Shown: positions 1-7,028, numbered from the stretch's first letter. The stretch: 10,678 bases of DNA from Burkholderiales bacterium (GCA_903643055.1 CAHJWV010000118.1:1-10678); one strand, 5' to 3'. Numbers and translations are program-made. Notes: generated by a model not told the origin, from the sequence alone.

Positions 1-1
1 C

Positions 2-253
2 TGGGGATTGGTGCCTGGCGCGCGCGCCGACTTGCTGGTGCTCGATGCGCAAGCCGCCGGGCTGGCCGGCGTGCCGGCCACGCACCTGCTGGACGCCTTC
101 GTGTTCTCGACCGATACAGCGGCGATCCAGCAGGTCTACGTTGCTGGCCAGCGGGTCATCCACCAAGGGCGGCATCGCGAGGAAGCGGCGATTGCCAGCC
201 GCTTTGCCGAGGTGATGGCCGAACTCTGGGCGGACGCCAGCGGCATCGGCTGA
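2..253 (+). CDS. hutF: Formimidoylglutamate deiminase (HutF), C-terminal fragment
   Basis: This is the last ~83 residues of an amidohydrolase-superfamily protein whose 5' part lies outside the window. The fragment begins near a G-A-R-A-D-L-L-V-L-D motif, the returning beta-sandwich segment of amidohydrolases. It continues with a LLDAFVFS stretch, a VYVAGQRVI strand and a closing GRHREE...RF..VM.EL helix. That order is characteristic, as I remember it, of the C-terminus of HutF (N-formimino-L-glutamate deiminase). HutF deiminates N-formimino-L-glutamate to N-formyl-L-glutamate plus ammonia in the five-step histidine degradation route. The metal-binding and catalytic residues are upstream and not visible. 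Other members of the superfamily, such as guanine deaminase or the TRZ/ATZ chlorohydrolases, share the first motif, but the GRH-RF-VM ending favours HutF. A hutG-type deformylase would be expected nearby but none lies in the window. Confidence 0.8.
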   Translation, partial: WGLVPGARADLLVLDAQAAGLAGVPATHLLDAFVFSTDTAAIQQVYVAGQRVIHQGRHREEAAIASRFAEVMAELWADASGIG

Positions 254-266
254 ATCGACCTTTTCG

Positions 267-294
267 CTGAATCAACCTGTGCTTTGTGATTCAG
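267..294. terminator. Inverted repeat between convergent genes, possible terminator
   Basis: CTGAATCA (267-274) and TGATTCAG (287-294) are perfect 8-bp inverted repeats around a 12-base loop. They sit 13 bases after the hutF stop and about 60 bases beyond the stop of the opposing OsmC gene. The position suits a bidirectional terminator, but neither side has a T-tract, so this is not a textbook intrinsic terminator. The short direct repeat TGAATC(G/A)ACC at 251-260 and 268-277 overlaps the left arm. Confidence 0.35.
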
Positions 295-311
295 TACCGG
301 CACCACGCTCC

Positions 312-343
312 GGTTCAGATCGGTTCAAAGCGGCTCGGGTTCA
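312..343 (+). repeat. Three GGTTCA direct repeats
   Basis: GGTTCA occurs at 312-317, 322-327 and 338-343, the first two starting 10 bases apart and the second and third 16 bases apart. All lie between the hutF and OsmC stop codons, where a promoter operator is not expected. They may be chance or degenerate repeat sequence; no function can be assigned. Confidence 0.3.
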
Positions 344-354
344 AGCGCGCAAAT

Positions 355-849
355 TCAACCGAGCCCCTTCGTCCCGTCGTCTTCCGGCCATCGCGGCTCG
401 ATGTACAGCGCCGATTTGACCGAGTTCGCAATAAAGCATTCGGCATGGGCTTCATGGTGCAAACGCAATTGCTCGGCGCGGTCCGGCTGGCGCTCGCCGG
501 CAAAGCGCACCAACGGGCGCAAGCTCACCTGGGTCATCGCCAACTGCCCTTCGGCATTGCGGGCCATCACGCCGAGCGCTTCGTCGCGGTAGTCATCGAC
601 GACCCAGCCCGCACGGCAGGCGACATCGAGAAACCACAGCAGATGGCAGGCCGACAACGAAGCAACAAAGGCCTCTTCGGGATCGACCGCTGACGCATCG
701 GACATCGGCACGCGCACGACCTGCGGCGATGACGAGCCCGGCATGCGATGCCCACCATCGAATTCGATCTGATGGCGCCGGCTGTAGCGACGGTCGAGAA
801 AGGGCTGGCCCTCGCGTTGCCATTGCACAGTGGTGGTGTAGTCAGACAT
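355..849 (-). CDS. OsmC-family protein (putative thiol peroxidase)
   Basis: The 164-residue product has the OsmC/Ohr-like layout. An N-terminal beta region carries HRMPGSSSPQVVRVP (about 34-48). A PEE motif (57-59) leads into the central helix with Cys68 in SACH, and the second conserved cysteine is Cys138 in AECFIANSV. OsmC/Ohr proteins reduce organic hydroperoxides with such a cysteine pair. This subtype (LLWFLDVACRAGWVVDDY after the first Cys) is common in proteobacteria but little studied, so peroxidase activity is inferred from the family. The ATG at 849 is preferred over the TTG four codons upstream because homologues begin close to this MSDYTT segment; only a weak GAAAG lies before it. 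It converges on hutF and diverges from the duplicated exported protein, with 195 bases between starts. No signal peptide is seen, so it is probably cytoplasmic. Confidence 0.88.
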   Translation of the reverse strand: MSDYTTTVQWQREGQPFLDRRYSRRHQIEFDGGHRMPGSSSPQVVRVPMSDASAVDPEEAFVASLSACHLLWFLDVACRAGWVVDDYRDEALGVMARNAEGQLAMTQVSLRPLVRFAGERQPDRAEQLRLHHEAHAECFIANSVKSALYIEPRWPEDDGTKGLG

Positions 850-1044
850 GGCGGCTTTCAAAGTCAGGCCTCAGGCCGGTGGCGCGGCGCGGCGCGCGTT
901 CCGAATGTTAGCGAGCGCCCTGCCGAGTCCAGCAACCTATCTTCACTTTGATGGGGTGGCAACGCGGTCAACGGCAGATGCAGCCGCATCGTTGTCAACT
1001 CAGGGTCGCGCCACTCTCCTTCGACAAACATCCTGGAGCATTCG
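850..1044. promoter_or_regulatory. Divergent intergenic region, promoters not resolved
   Basis: These 195 bases separate the starts of the minus-strand OsmC gene and the plus-strand exported protein, so both promoters should lie here. TTGTCA at 992-997 is one mismatch from a -35 consensus for the plus-strand gene, but only a poor -10 (TCTCCT, 1015-1020) lies at a 17-base spacing. GGAG at 1035-1038 is a good ribosome binding site for the gene at 1045. No convincing operator was found. Confidence 0.3.
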
Positions 1045-1632
1045 ATGAAACGCCAACTCATGATCTCGACGATTCTGCTGGCCGCCAGCGCCGGCGCCTT
1101 TGCGCAAGCTTCTGCTGCGACGGTACAGCGTGATGTGCAGCAACAGCAGCGCATCGAGCAAGGCTTGAAGAGCGGCGCGCTGACCACCCGCGAGGCCGCC
1201 GGCCTGGAGCGGGAAGAAAGCCGCGTCGATCACCTGCAGGCGCGAGCGCTGCGCGACGGCAAGGTCACGCCCGCCGAGCAGGCACGCCTGGCCCGTGCGC
1301 AGAACCAGGTCAGCCGCGACATCCACGCTGCCAAGACCAATCGCGTGAACGGCAACCCGCAATCGGCATCATCGCAACGCATGCAGGCCGATGTGCAGCG
1401 CAACGTCAATCAAGAGCAGCGCATCGCCAACGGCCTGCACGATGGTTCGCTGACGAACCATGAAGCGGCGCGCCTGGAGCGTGGGCAGGCGCGGGTCGAT
1501 CGCCGTGAAGCGGTGGCCGGGCGCGACGGGCATGTCGGCACGGTGGAACAACAGCGGGTGCAACGCGCCGAAAACGTTCAAAGCCGCCGCGTGCACCGCG
1601 AGAGGACCGATGCGCAGCTGCGCAAGGGTTGA
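1045..1632 (+). CDS. Exported protein with two 73-residue tandem repeats
   Basis: The 195-residue product starts with a short signal peptide (KRQ, then a hydrophobic stretch, with probable cleavage after AFA or ASA near residues 20-25). The rest is two highly charged, Gln/Arg/Glu-rich copies of one unit, residues 27-99 and 117-189. They align without gaps at an offset of 90 and are identical at 38 of 73 positions by hand count. Each copy has QRI..GL..G.LT..EAA.LER....VD and then a RDG.V...EQ.R..RA.N segment, suggesting two helical hairpins per unit. The RDGKVTPAEQ element looks superficially like an EF-hand loop but lacks the regular acidic ligands. I recall similar unnamed proteins in Burkholderiales. 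Periplasmic location is inferred; function is unknown. GGAG six bases upstream supports the ATG. The 3' end lies 15 bases from the opposing cupin stop. Confidence 0.85.
   Translation: MKRQLMISTILLAASAGAFAQASAATVQRDVQQQQRIEQGLKSGALTTREAAGLEREESRVDHLQARALRDGKVTPAEQARLARAQNQVSRDIHAAKTNRVNGNPQSASSQRMQADVQRNVNQEQRIANGLHDGSLTNHEAARLERGQARVDRREAVAGRDGHVGTVEQQRVQRAENVQSRRVHRERTDAQLRKG
1123..1611 (+). repeat. In-frame tandem duplication within the exported protein gene
   Basis: The segments 1123-1341 and 1393-1611 encode the two homologous 73-residue units, joined by a 17-residue linker rich in Asn, Ser and Gln. The second copy has lost the T-P pair of the DGKVTP element (it reads DGHVGT), so the copies have diverged well beyond a recent duplication. 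Confidence 0.8.
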
Positions 1633-1635
1633 TCC

Positions 1636-1654
1636 AGCCTGCGGCGATCAGGCT
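1636..1654. terminator. Short hairpin between convergent stop codons
   Basis: AGCCTG (1636-1641) and CAGGCT (1649-1654) form a perfect 6-bp stem with a 7-base loop. The hairpin starts four bases after the stop of the exported protein and includes the stop codon of the cupin. It could end transcription from both sides, but no T-run follows on either strand. Confidence 0.35.
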
Positions 1655-2157
1655 TCGCCGTCCCAATAGTCCAGGTTGTCTTCCGCGCGGTGCATCGCGC
1701 GGAAGTGATCGCCGGGCGTGCCGCGGTCGGCCGAGGCCAGGTACTTGCCGGAGTCGGGGTACTCGCAAATCTCCGGCGTTTCGCGGGTGCTGATCGACAG
1801 GTATTTCAGCGGCGCATCGGAGGTGTTGAGAATCTGGTGCGGGTACTGCGGCCCAGGCGGGATGAACATCACATCGCCGGCGCGGATCGGCAGCATCTCG
1901 CCGGCCACGCGCAAGCTGCCTTCGCCTTCGATGACGATGAACATCTCCTCCTGCGCATGGTGGAAGTGATAAGGGCAGCTGCGCTTGCCCGGCGCCACCG
2001 AGTCGATGCAGGCCCCCAGCTTCATCGCCACCGTGCCTTCGACCAGCCGGGCCGACATCGAGTCGTACAGCGGCTCTCGCTGCTCGCGTTGCAGGTTCGG
2101 CGGCGCATTGAAGTTGCGGATCAGTTGCTGGCGCAAGGCCTCGGCTCGATCGCTCAT
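1648..2157 (-). CDS. Cupin-domain metal-binding protein
   Basis: The 169-residue protein is a single-domain cupin. Motif 1 is seen as GKRSCPYHFHHAQEEMFIVIEGEG (57-80, with His64, His66 and Glu70/71). Motif 2 is GDVMFIPPGPQYPHQILN (94-111, with His107). These four ligand positions normally hold one divalent metal. The C-terminal part (EICEYPDSGKYLAS, about 129-142) resembles small cupins usually annotated only as cupin-domain proteins. The substrate cannot be read from the sequence; sugar-phosphate isomerase-like or dioxygenase-like roles are both possible. The ATG at 2157 is chosen because GGGAGA (complement of 2162-2167) lies just upstream, and the in-frame extension to 2322 has no family resemblance. 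It is divergent from recQ across 145 bases. No signal peptide is seen, so it is probably cytoplasmic. Confidence 0.87.
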   Translation of the reverse strand: MSDRAEALRQQLIRNFNAPPNLQREQREPLYDSMSARLVEGTVAMKLGACIDSVAPGKRSCPYHFHHAQEEMFIVIEGEGSLRVAGEMLPIRAGDVMFIPPGPQYPHQILNTSDAPLKYLSISTRETPEICEYPDSGKYLASADRGTPGDHFRAMHRAEDNLDYWDGEA

Positions 2158-2302
2158 GGCATCTCCCTGGAATGAGTTCGCCAGCGTAAACCAAGCCCCG
2201 GTCAGCGCCCTGACCGGCCGCGCGATGACCCCCGAAGCGCCCTGCTTCGGGCGCTCCCGTACCATCGGCGTTCTGCGCTTTTGACGCTTCTCGATCGCCC
2301 CT

Positions 2303-4183
2303 GTGACCCCTGACACCGCCACCCATCCGCTGACGATTCTTCAGCAAGTCTTCGGATACCCCGCCTTCCGCGGCGCGCAGCAAGCCATCATCGACCACGT
2401 CAACGAGGGCGGCGATGCGCTGGTGCTGATGCCCACCGGCGGCGGCAAGAGCCTGTGCTACCAGGTACCGGCGATTGCGCGGCACCGCGCGGGCCAGGGC
2501 GTGGCGGTGGTCGTGAGCCCGCTGATCGCGCTGATGCACGATCAGGTCGGCGCACTCGAAGAAGCCGGCGTGCATGCCTCCTTCCTCAACTCGACCTTGA
2601 CGCTCGACGAGACGCAGAAGATCGAGCGCGAGATGATGAGCGGCCGCTTGGTGATGCTGTATGCCGCACCGGAGCGCATCACGACGCCGCGCTTTCTGGC
2701 GCAGCTCGATTCGCTGAACGAGCGCGGCCTGCTGAGCCTGTTTGCGATCGATGAGGCGCATTGCGTCAGCCAGTGGGGCCACGACTTCCGCGAAGACTAT
2801 CTGTCACTGAACGTGCTGCACGAGCGCTTCCCGAACGTGCCGCGCATCGCGCTGACCGCCACCGCCGACGACCTGACGCGCGCCGACATCATCGAGCGCC
2901 TGGCGCTGGCCGATGCGCGCGTGTTCATCAGCAGCTTCGATCGCCCGAACATCCGCTACAGCATCGTCGAGAAAGACAACGCCCGCGCCCAGCTGCTGCG
3001 CTTCATCGCCGATGAACACGAGGGCGATGCCGGCGTCGTGTATTGCCAGTCGCGCAAGAAGGTCGAAGAGACGGCCGAATGGCTGAAGACCCAGGGCGTG
3101 CCGGCCTTGCCTTATCACGCCGGCATGGACGCCGACATCCGGCGGCGCCACCAAGACAAGTTCTTGCGCGACGAAGGCCTGGTGATGGTCGCGACCGTGG
3201 CCTTCGGCATGGGCATCGATAAGCCCGATGTGCGCTTTGTTGCCCACCTCGACTTGCCGAAGAACATCGAAGGCTATTACCAGGAGACGGGCCGCGCGGG
3301 CCGCGACGGCCTGCCTGCCGATGCGTGGATGGCTTACGGCCTGGCCGATGTCGTCAACCAGCGCCGCATGATCGACGAAAGCCCGGCCGGCGAAGAGTTC
3401 AAGCGCGGCCAGGTCGGCAAGCTCGAAGCACTGCTGGCGCTGGCCGAATCGCATGACTGTCGCCGCGTGCGCCTGCTCAGTTATTTCGGCGAGGAAAGCC
3501 GGCCTTGTGCCGACTACCAGAACGCCTGCGACAACTGCCTGAACCCGCCCGCCACCTGGGACGCGACCGAAGCGGCGCGCAAGGCGCTGAGCTGCATCTA
3601 CCGCTTTCACCAGAACGGCGGGCAGCGCTTCGGCGCCGGCCACCTGATCGACGTGTTGCGGGGCAAGGCGACCGACAAGGTCGCACAGCACCGGCACCAG
3701 GGCCTGTCGACCTTCGGCATCGGCGCCGATGTCAGCGAGGCCCAATGGCGCGCGGTGCTGCGCCAGCTGATCGCGCTCGGCCATGTGCGCACCGAAGGCG
3801 AATACAACACGCTGGAACTAACGCCCACCGCACGTGACGTTTTGCGCGGCGAAATCCGGCTGCTGCTGCGCCAGACCAGCGACACACCCAAACGCGGCCG
3901 CGGCTCGTCGGCCACCGGCAAGGTCTCGCGCGGCAAAGACAAGCCGCCACCCGTGGCGTTGGACGACGACGGCATGACGCGCTTCGCTGCGCTGAAAGCC
4001 TGGCGCGCCGAGGTGGCCCGCGAGCACGGCCTGCCCGCTTATGTGATCTTTCACGATGCCACGCTGGCCGAGATGGCGCGGGCGCAACCGCAATCGCTCG
4101 ACGACCTGGGCGGCATCAGCGGGGTCGGCGCGAAGAAGCTCGAGGCCTATGGGCGCGAGATTTTGCGGGTGCTGGGCGACTGA
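2303..4183 (+). CDS. recQ: ATP-dependent DNA helicase RecQ
   Basis: The 626-residue product has the full RecQ architecture. The first RecA-like domain carries the Walker A motif MPTGGGKS (43-50) and the DEAH box with the RecQ aromatic-rich loop [15 protein letters not shown] (149-163). The second ends in [15 protein letters not shown] and [10 protein letters not shown] (301-336), the region of motifs V and VI with the arginine finger. A zinc site has Cys386, Cys402, Cys409 and Cys412, followed by a winged-helix RQC domain (about 420-520), a basic Arg/Lys/Gly linker (about 530-550) and a C-terminal HRDC domain (about 560-624). RecQ unwinds DNA 3'-5' and works in RecF-pathway repair and fork processing. 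Length is near the usual ~600 residues. Translation must start at this GTG or later, since an in-frame TGA lies at 2282-2284; no good ribosome binding site is visible. The ada gene set follows 145 bases downstream. Confidence 0.97.
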   Translation: MTPDTATHPLTILQQVFGYPAFRGAQQAIIDHVNEGGDALVLMPTGGGKSLCYQVPAIARHRAGQGVAVVVSPLIALMHDQVGALEEAGVHASFLNSTLTLDETQKIEREMMSGRLVMLYAAPERITTPRFLAQLDSLNERGLLSLFAIDEAHCVSQWGHDFREDYLSLNVLHERFPNVPRIALTATADDLTRADIIERLALADARVFISSFDRPNIRYSIVEKDNARAQLLRFIADEHEGDAGVVYCQSRKKVEETAEWLKTQGVPALPYHAGMDADIRRRHQDKFLRDEGLVMVATVAFGMGIDKPDVRFVAHLDLPKNIEGYYQETGRAGRDGLPADAWMAYGLADVVNQRRMIDESPAGEEFKRGQVGKLEALLALAESHDCRRVRLLSYFGEESRPCADYQNACDNCLNPPATWDATEAARKALSCIYRFHQNGGQRFGAGHLIDVLRGKATDKVAQHRHQGLSTFGIGADVSEAQWRAVLRQLIALGHVRTEGEYNTLELTPTARDVLRGEIRLLLRQTSDTPKRGRGSSATGKVSRGKDKPPPVALDDDGMTRFAALKAWRAEVAREHGLPAYVIFHDATLAEMARAQPQSLDDLGGISGVGAKKLEAYGREILRVLGD

Positions 4184-4245
4184 GCCTGGCTGCGGTTTGG
4201 CATACCGTGGCTTCGCGCCGGAGTGGGCCAGCCATGCTGCCCCGG

Positions 4246-4258
4246 AATTTGAAAGCAA
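4246..4258 (+). promoter_or_regulatory. Candidate Ada operator (AAT-N6-GCAA)
   Basis: AAT (4246-4248), a six-base spacer TTGAAA and GCAA (4255-4258) match the bipartite operator bound by methylated Ada in E. coli: A box AAT, B box GCAA, six bases between. It lies 70 bases before the ada start, on the coding strand. In AT-poor surroundings an exact match to these seven fixed bases at the right spacing, in this one intergenic stretch, is unlikely by chance. It implies that the ada operon is self-induced after alkylation damage. Confidence 0.65.
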
Positions 4259-4280
4259 GAGTCGGGGTGACGGCGTGGCC

Positions 4281-4308
4281 TGGCATCGGAAGAATGGACC
4301 GATTGAAT
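4281..4308 (+). promoter_or_regulatory. Weak candidate ada promoter
   Basis: TTGAAT (4303-4308) matches four of six -10 bases. TGGCAT, 16 bases upstream (4281-4286), is a poor -35. A poor -35 suits an activator-dependent promoter, and the Ada-box-like site would then end about 57 bases before a start near 4315. GAGG at 4318-4321 provides the ribosome binding site for ada. The hexamer assignment is tentative. Confidence 0.3.
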
Positions 4309-4328
4309 TTTGATCATGAGGTCCGCAG

Positions 4329-5498
4329 ATGCCCATCACGATGTCACACCGATCACCGGCCCCACCTGCCGCCAAGCCGCCACAGCCTGGCGTGAAGCCC
4401 GCAGCTGCTGCGACAACGGATCGGCCGGCAGTGAACGCGGTGAGCCACCCGCCGGACGAGCGCGATGCCGCCCGCTGGGCCGCCGTGCAGCAACGCAGCG
4501 CCACGGCCGATGGCGAGTTTGTCTACGCGGTGCGCACCACCGGCGTCTATTGCCGGCCGTCATGCCCATCGCGCGCGGCCAAGCGGGAGAACGTTCAGTT
4601 CCATGCGAGCGGTGCTGACGCGCTGCGCGCCGGCTTTCGCCCTTGCAAACGCTGCGATCCCGATGGGCCGGGGCGGGCAGCACAACAGGCCGAGGCGGTC
4701 GCGCGGGCCTGCCGGCAAATCGAAGACAGCGCGGAGGCGCTTTCGCTGCAAGCGCTGGCCGATGCGGCCGGCCTCAGCCCGTACCACTTTCACCGCTTGT
4801 TCAAGTCGATCACCGGCATCACGCCAAAAGCCTATGCCAGTGCGCACCGCGCCCGGCAGTTGACGAATCGGCTCGCACACCTCGACACCACGGTGACCGA
4901 GGCCATCTACGACGCCGGCTTCAATTCCAGCGGGCGCTTCTACGCGACTTCAACCGAGCGGCTGGGCATGACACCAAGCCGATACCGCGCCAAAGGGGCG
5001 GATGTCGAAATCCGTTTTGCGGTCGGCCAATGCAGCTTGGGCGCGATTCTGGTGGCCGCCAGTCGCCAAGGCATTTGCGCGATCTCGCTCGGCGACGATC
5101 CGCAGACCTTGGTGCAGGAGCTGCAAGACCGCTTCGCCCGCGCCGAACTGGTGGGCGGCGACGCGGGCTTCGAGGCGATGGTGGCCCAAGTCGTCGGCGC
5201 CATCGAAGCGCCCGGCACCGGCACCGACCTGCCGCTCGATGTACGCGGCACGGCGTTTCAGCAGCGCGTGTGGCAGGCACTGCGCGACATCCCCGCCGGC
5301 CAAACGGCCACTTACAGCGAGATCGCCGAACGCGTTGGTGCACCGAAATCCGTGCGCGCCGTCGCGCAGGCTTGTGGTGCTAACACGCTGGCGGTGGCCA
5401 TTCCCTGCCACCGCGTGGTGCGGCAGGATGGTGCGCTGGCCGGCTACCGTTGGGGCATCGAACGCAAGCAGGCCTTGCTGCAACGGGAAAAGCCATGA
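4329..5498 (+). CDS. ada: Ada: bifunctional transcriptional activator / O6-methylguanine-DNA methyltransferase
   Basis: The 389-residue protein is a complete three-part Ada. The N-terminal zinc domain has GVYCRPSCPSR (Cys75, Cys79) and RPCKRC (Cys106, Cys109). In the family one of these cysteines takes a methyl group from DNA phosphotriesters and so switches Ada into an activator. An AraC-type helix-turn-helix region follows (about 120-220; LADAAGLSPYHFHRLFK and EAIYDAGFNSSGRFY). The C-terminal methyltransferase domain carries IPCHRVV with acceptor Cys360, which removes methyl groups from O6-methylguanine. All key residues are present. Compared with E. coli Ada (354 residues) it has an extra ~40-residue Ala/Pro-rich leader; a later start is possible, but GAGG at 4318-4321, seven bases from the ATG, supports this one. 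The stop codon overlaps the next ATG (ATGA), so the following oxygenase is translationally coupled. An Ada-box-like site lies upstream. Confidence 0.96.
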   Translation: MPITMSHRSPAPPAAKPPQPGVKPAAAATTDRPAVNAVSHPPDERDAARWAAVQQRSATADGEFVYAVRTTGVYCRPSCPSRAAKRENVQFHASGADALRAGFRPCKRCDPDGPGRAAQQAEAVARACRQIEDSAEALSLQALADAAGLSPYHFHRLFKSITGITPKAYASAHRARQLTNRLAHLDTTVTEAIYDAGFNSSGRFYATSTERLGMTPSRYRAKGADVEIRFAVGQCSLGAILVAASRQGICAISLGDDPQTLVQELQDRFARAELVGGDAGFEAMVAQVVGAIEAPGTGTDLPLDVRGTAFQQRVWQALRDIPAGQTATYSEIAERVGAPKSVRAVAQACGANTLAVAIPCHRVVRQDGALAGYRWGIERKQALLQREKP

Positions 5499-6256
5499 GC
5501 ACGGTCGAGATGAGCGAAGCCACGAACATCGCCTGCGAGCTAAGCGCCGTGTCGATTGAAGAGCGCGTCGCAGCACTCGACTGGCCGGCGATCCATGACG
5601 AACTCGATCGCCAGGGTTTTGCGCTCGTGGCGGGTTGGCTGGCAGCGGGCGAATGCCGATCGATCGCCGGGCGCTATTCGCATCAGGAAGGCTTTCGCAG
5701 CCGCGTCGTGATGGCGCGCCATGGCTTCGGCCGTGGCGAATACAAATACTTCAGCCATCCGCTGCCACCGCTGATTGCGCAATGCCGGCAAGCGTTTTAC
5801 CCGCCGCTGCGCGAGGTGGCGAACCGCTGGAATGAGGCCATGGGTTTGCCAGATCGCTACCCGCCCACGCACGCTGACTTTCTCATCCAATGCCACGCCG
5901 CTGGCCAAACACGGCCGACGCCACTGTTGCTGCAATATGGCCCGGGTGACTACAACTGCCTGCACCAGGATTTGTATGGCGATCAGGTGTTTCCACTGCA
6001 GCTGGCGGTGCTGCTGTCGCAGCCAGAGCGCGATTTCACCGGTGGGGAATTCGTGTTGACCGAGCAGCGGCCTCGCATGCAATCACGCCCGAGGGTCGTG
6101 CCGCTGCAGCAGGGTGACGCGGTGATCTTCGCGGTGAACCAGCGGCCGGTTCAAGGCAGCCGCGGCCCTTATCGGTTGACGCTCCGCCATGGCGTTAGCG
6201 AAGTTCGCTCCGGCCAGCGCCACACCGTGGGCGTGATCTTCCATGATGCGGCCTGA
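5495..6256 (+). CDS. Uncharacterised 2OG-Fe(II) oxygenase coupled to ada
   Basis: The 253-residue protein belongs to the 2-oxoglutarate/Fe(II)-dependent oxygenases. The iron site is seen in NCLHQDLYG (His157, Asp159) and, on the distal strand, LRHGVS (His232), with Arg242 or Arg238 as candidates for 2OG carboxylate binding. Other strongly patterned segments are SRVVMARHGFGRGEYKYF (69-86), QTRPTPLLLQYGPGDYN (138-154), GGEFVLTEQRPRMQSR (183-198) and a final HTVGVIFHDA. It is clearly different from AlkB, which lies just downstream. I recall close relatives next to ada or alkB in other proteobacteria, annotated only as 2OG-Fe(II) oxygenase; no substrate is known to me. The ATG overlaps the ada stop, so co-expression with Ada is likely. 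A role in repairing or demodifying alkylated nucleic acid or protein is inference from context; a prolyl-hydroxylase-like role is the main alternative. Confidence 0.9.
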   Translation: MSTVEMSEATNIACELSAVSIEERVAALDWPAIHDELDRQGFALVAGWLAAGECRSIAGRYSHQEGFRSRVVMARHGFGRGEYKYFSHPLPPLIAQCRQAFYPPLREVANRWNEAMGLPDRYPPTHADFLIQCHAAGQTRPTPLLLQYGPGDYNCLHQDLYGDQVFPLQLAVLLSQPERDFTGGEFVLTEQRPRMQSRPRVVPLQQGDAVIFAVNQRPVQGSRGPYRLTLRHGVSEVRSGQRHTVGVIFHDAA

Positions 6257-6268
6257 GGCATCTCGTTG

Positions 6269-6913
6269 ATGAGCGGCATGGATCAAGGCCTTTTGTTCGG
6301 CGAACCCCACGTGCAACCATTGGCCGACGGCGCCGTGCTGCTGCGCGGCTTTGTCGGTGACGAAGCCGCGCTGGCCGAGGCGATCCGCCAGGTGCTGGCC
6401 GCCGCGCCGTGGCGGCACATGGTGACGCGCGGTGGCTACCGCATGTCGGTGGCGATGACGAATTGCGGGCGCGTCGGCTGGGTCAGTGACCGACGTGGCT
6501 ACCGCTATGACGAGATCGACCCGAGCACCGGCCAGCCCTGGCCTGCGCTGCCGTCGGCCTTTGCGGAGCTGGGCCGCGAGGCCGCGGCGCAGGCCGGGTT
6601 TGCCTTCGAACCCGACGCCTGCCTGATCAATGGCTACACGCCCGGCACGCAGCTGGCGCTGCACCAGGATCGCAATGAGCGCGATCTGTCGGCGCCGATC
6701 GTCTCGGTGTCGCTCGGGCTGCCGGCGGTGTTTCTGTTTGGCGGCAAGGTCCGCACACAACGGCCGCAGCGCATCGCGTTGCAGCACCGCGATGTGGTCG
6801 TCTGGGGCGGCCCGTCACGCCTGGCCTTTCATGGCGTGGCGCCGTTGAAGCCGGGCGAGCATGCGTTCTGGGGTCCTTACCGCATCAACCTGACGCTGCG
6901 CCAGGCGCTTTGA
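6269..6913 (+). CDS. alkB: Alkylated DNA repair dioxygenase AlkB
   Basis: The 214-residue product matches E. coli AlkB (216 residues) throughout: MVT.GGY.MSVAMTNCG (51-67), the ACLINGYTPG strand (117-126), LHQDRNE with His132 and Asp134, APIVSVSLGLPAVF (142-155), VVVWGGPSRLAFHGV with His188, and a closing YRINLTLRQ with Arg205 and Arg211 for 2-oxoglutarate. AlkB oxidatively removes methyl groups from N1-methyladenine and N3-methylcytosine in single-stranded DNA and RNA, releasing formaldehyde. Start choice is slightly open: ATG at 6269, TTG at 6266 or ATG at 6278. GAGG at 6255-6258 is ten bases from the ATG and seven from the TTG. Only 12 bases separate it from the upstream oxygenase, so it is probably the third gene of an ada operon. 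Confidence 0.96.
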   Translation: MSGMDQGLLFGEPHVQPLADGAVLLRGFVGDEAALAEAIRQVLAAAPWRHMVTRGGYRMSVAMTNCGRVGWVSDRRGYRYDEIDPSTGQPWPALPSAFAELGREAAAQAGFAFEPDACLINGYTPGTQLALHQDRNERDLSAPIVSVSLGLPAVFLFGGKVRTQRPQRIALQHRDVVVWGGPSRLAFHGVAPLKPGEHAFWGPYRINLTLRQAL

Positions 6914-7028
6914 CGACCGCCTGAACACGGCGAGCCATTGATCGATGGCCGGGCCGCCCTGTCATCAGTTGTGACATCTGCACTGGGCTGCCCCTTTTTT
7001 CGGGCTTCAGCATCGGCGTGAAGGTTCG
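6914..7028. other. Intergenic region after alkB, possible operon end
   Basis: No gene is seen here. GCCAT (6934-6938) and ATGGC (6945-6949) form a 5-bp hairpin with a 6-base loop but have no T-run next to them. A run of six T follows four C near 6991-7000, after a GGGCTGCCCC segment too tight for a normal stem-loop. TGTCA (6960-6964) and TGACA (6972-6976) form another weak dyad. Termination of the ada operon probably occurs in this stretch, but no single element is convincing. Confidence 0.3.

Noticed and set aside
1255..1290. EF-hand calcium site in the RDGKVTPAEQ segment of the duplicated protein
   Set aside because: The segment lacks the regular spacing of acidic ligands, and the second copy (RDGHVGTVEQ) is even less like an EF-hand.
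2281..2309. TTGACG at 2281 as a -35 box for recQ
   Set aside because: A -10 at normal spacing would fall on or after the GTG start, and the sequence there (TGACCC) does not match.
1406..2782. A 458-codon open frame on the minus strand
   Set aside because: It runs antisense to or in another frame of the exported protein, the cupin and recQ, all of which have clear family motifs. The translation is Arg/Ala/His-rich and unpatterned, as expected for frame shadows in GC-rich DNA.
2804..3784. A 326-codon open frame on the minus strand inside recQ
   Set aside because: It is complementary to the helicase core and zinc region of recQ, and the product has no family resemblance.
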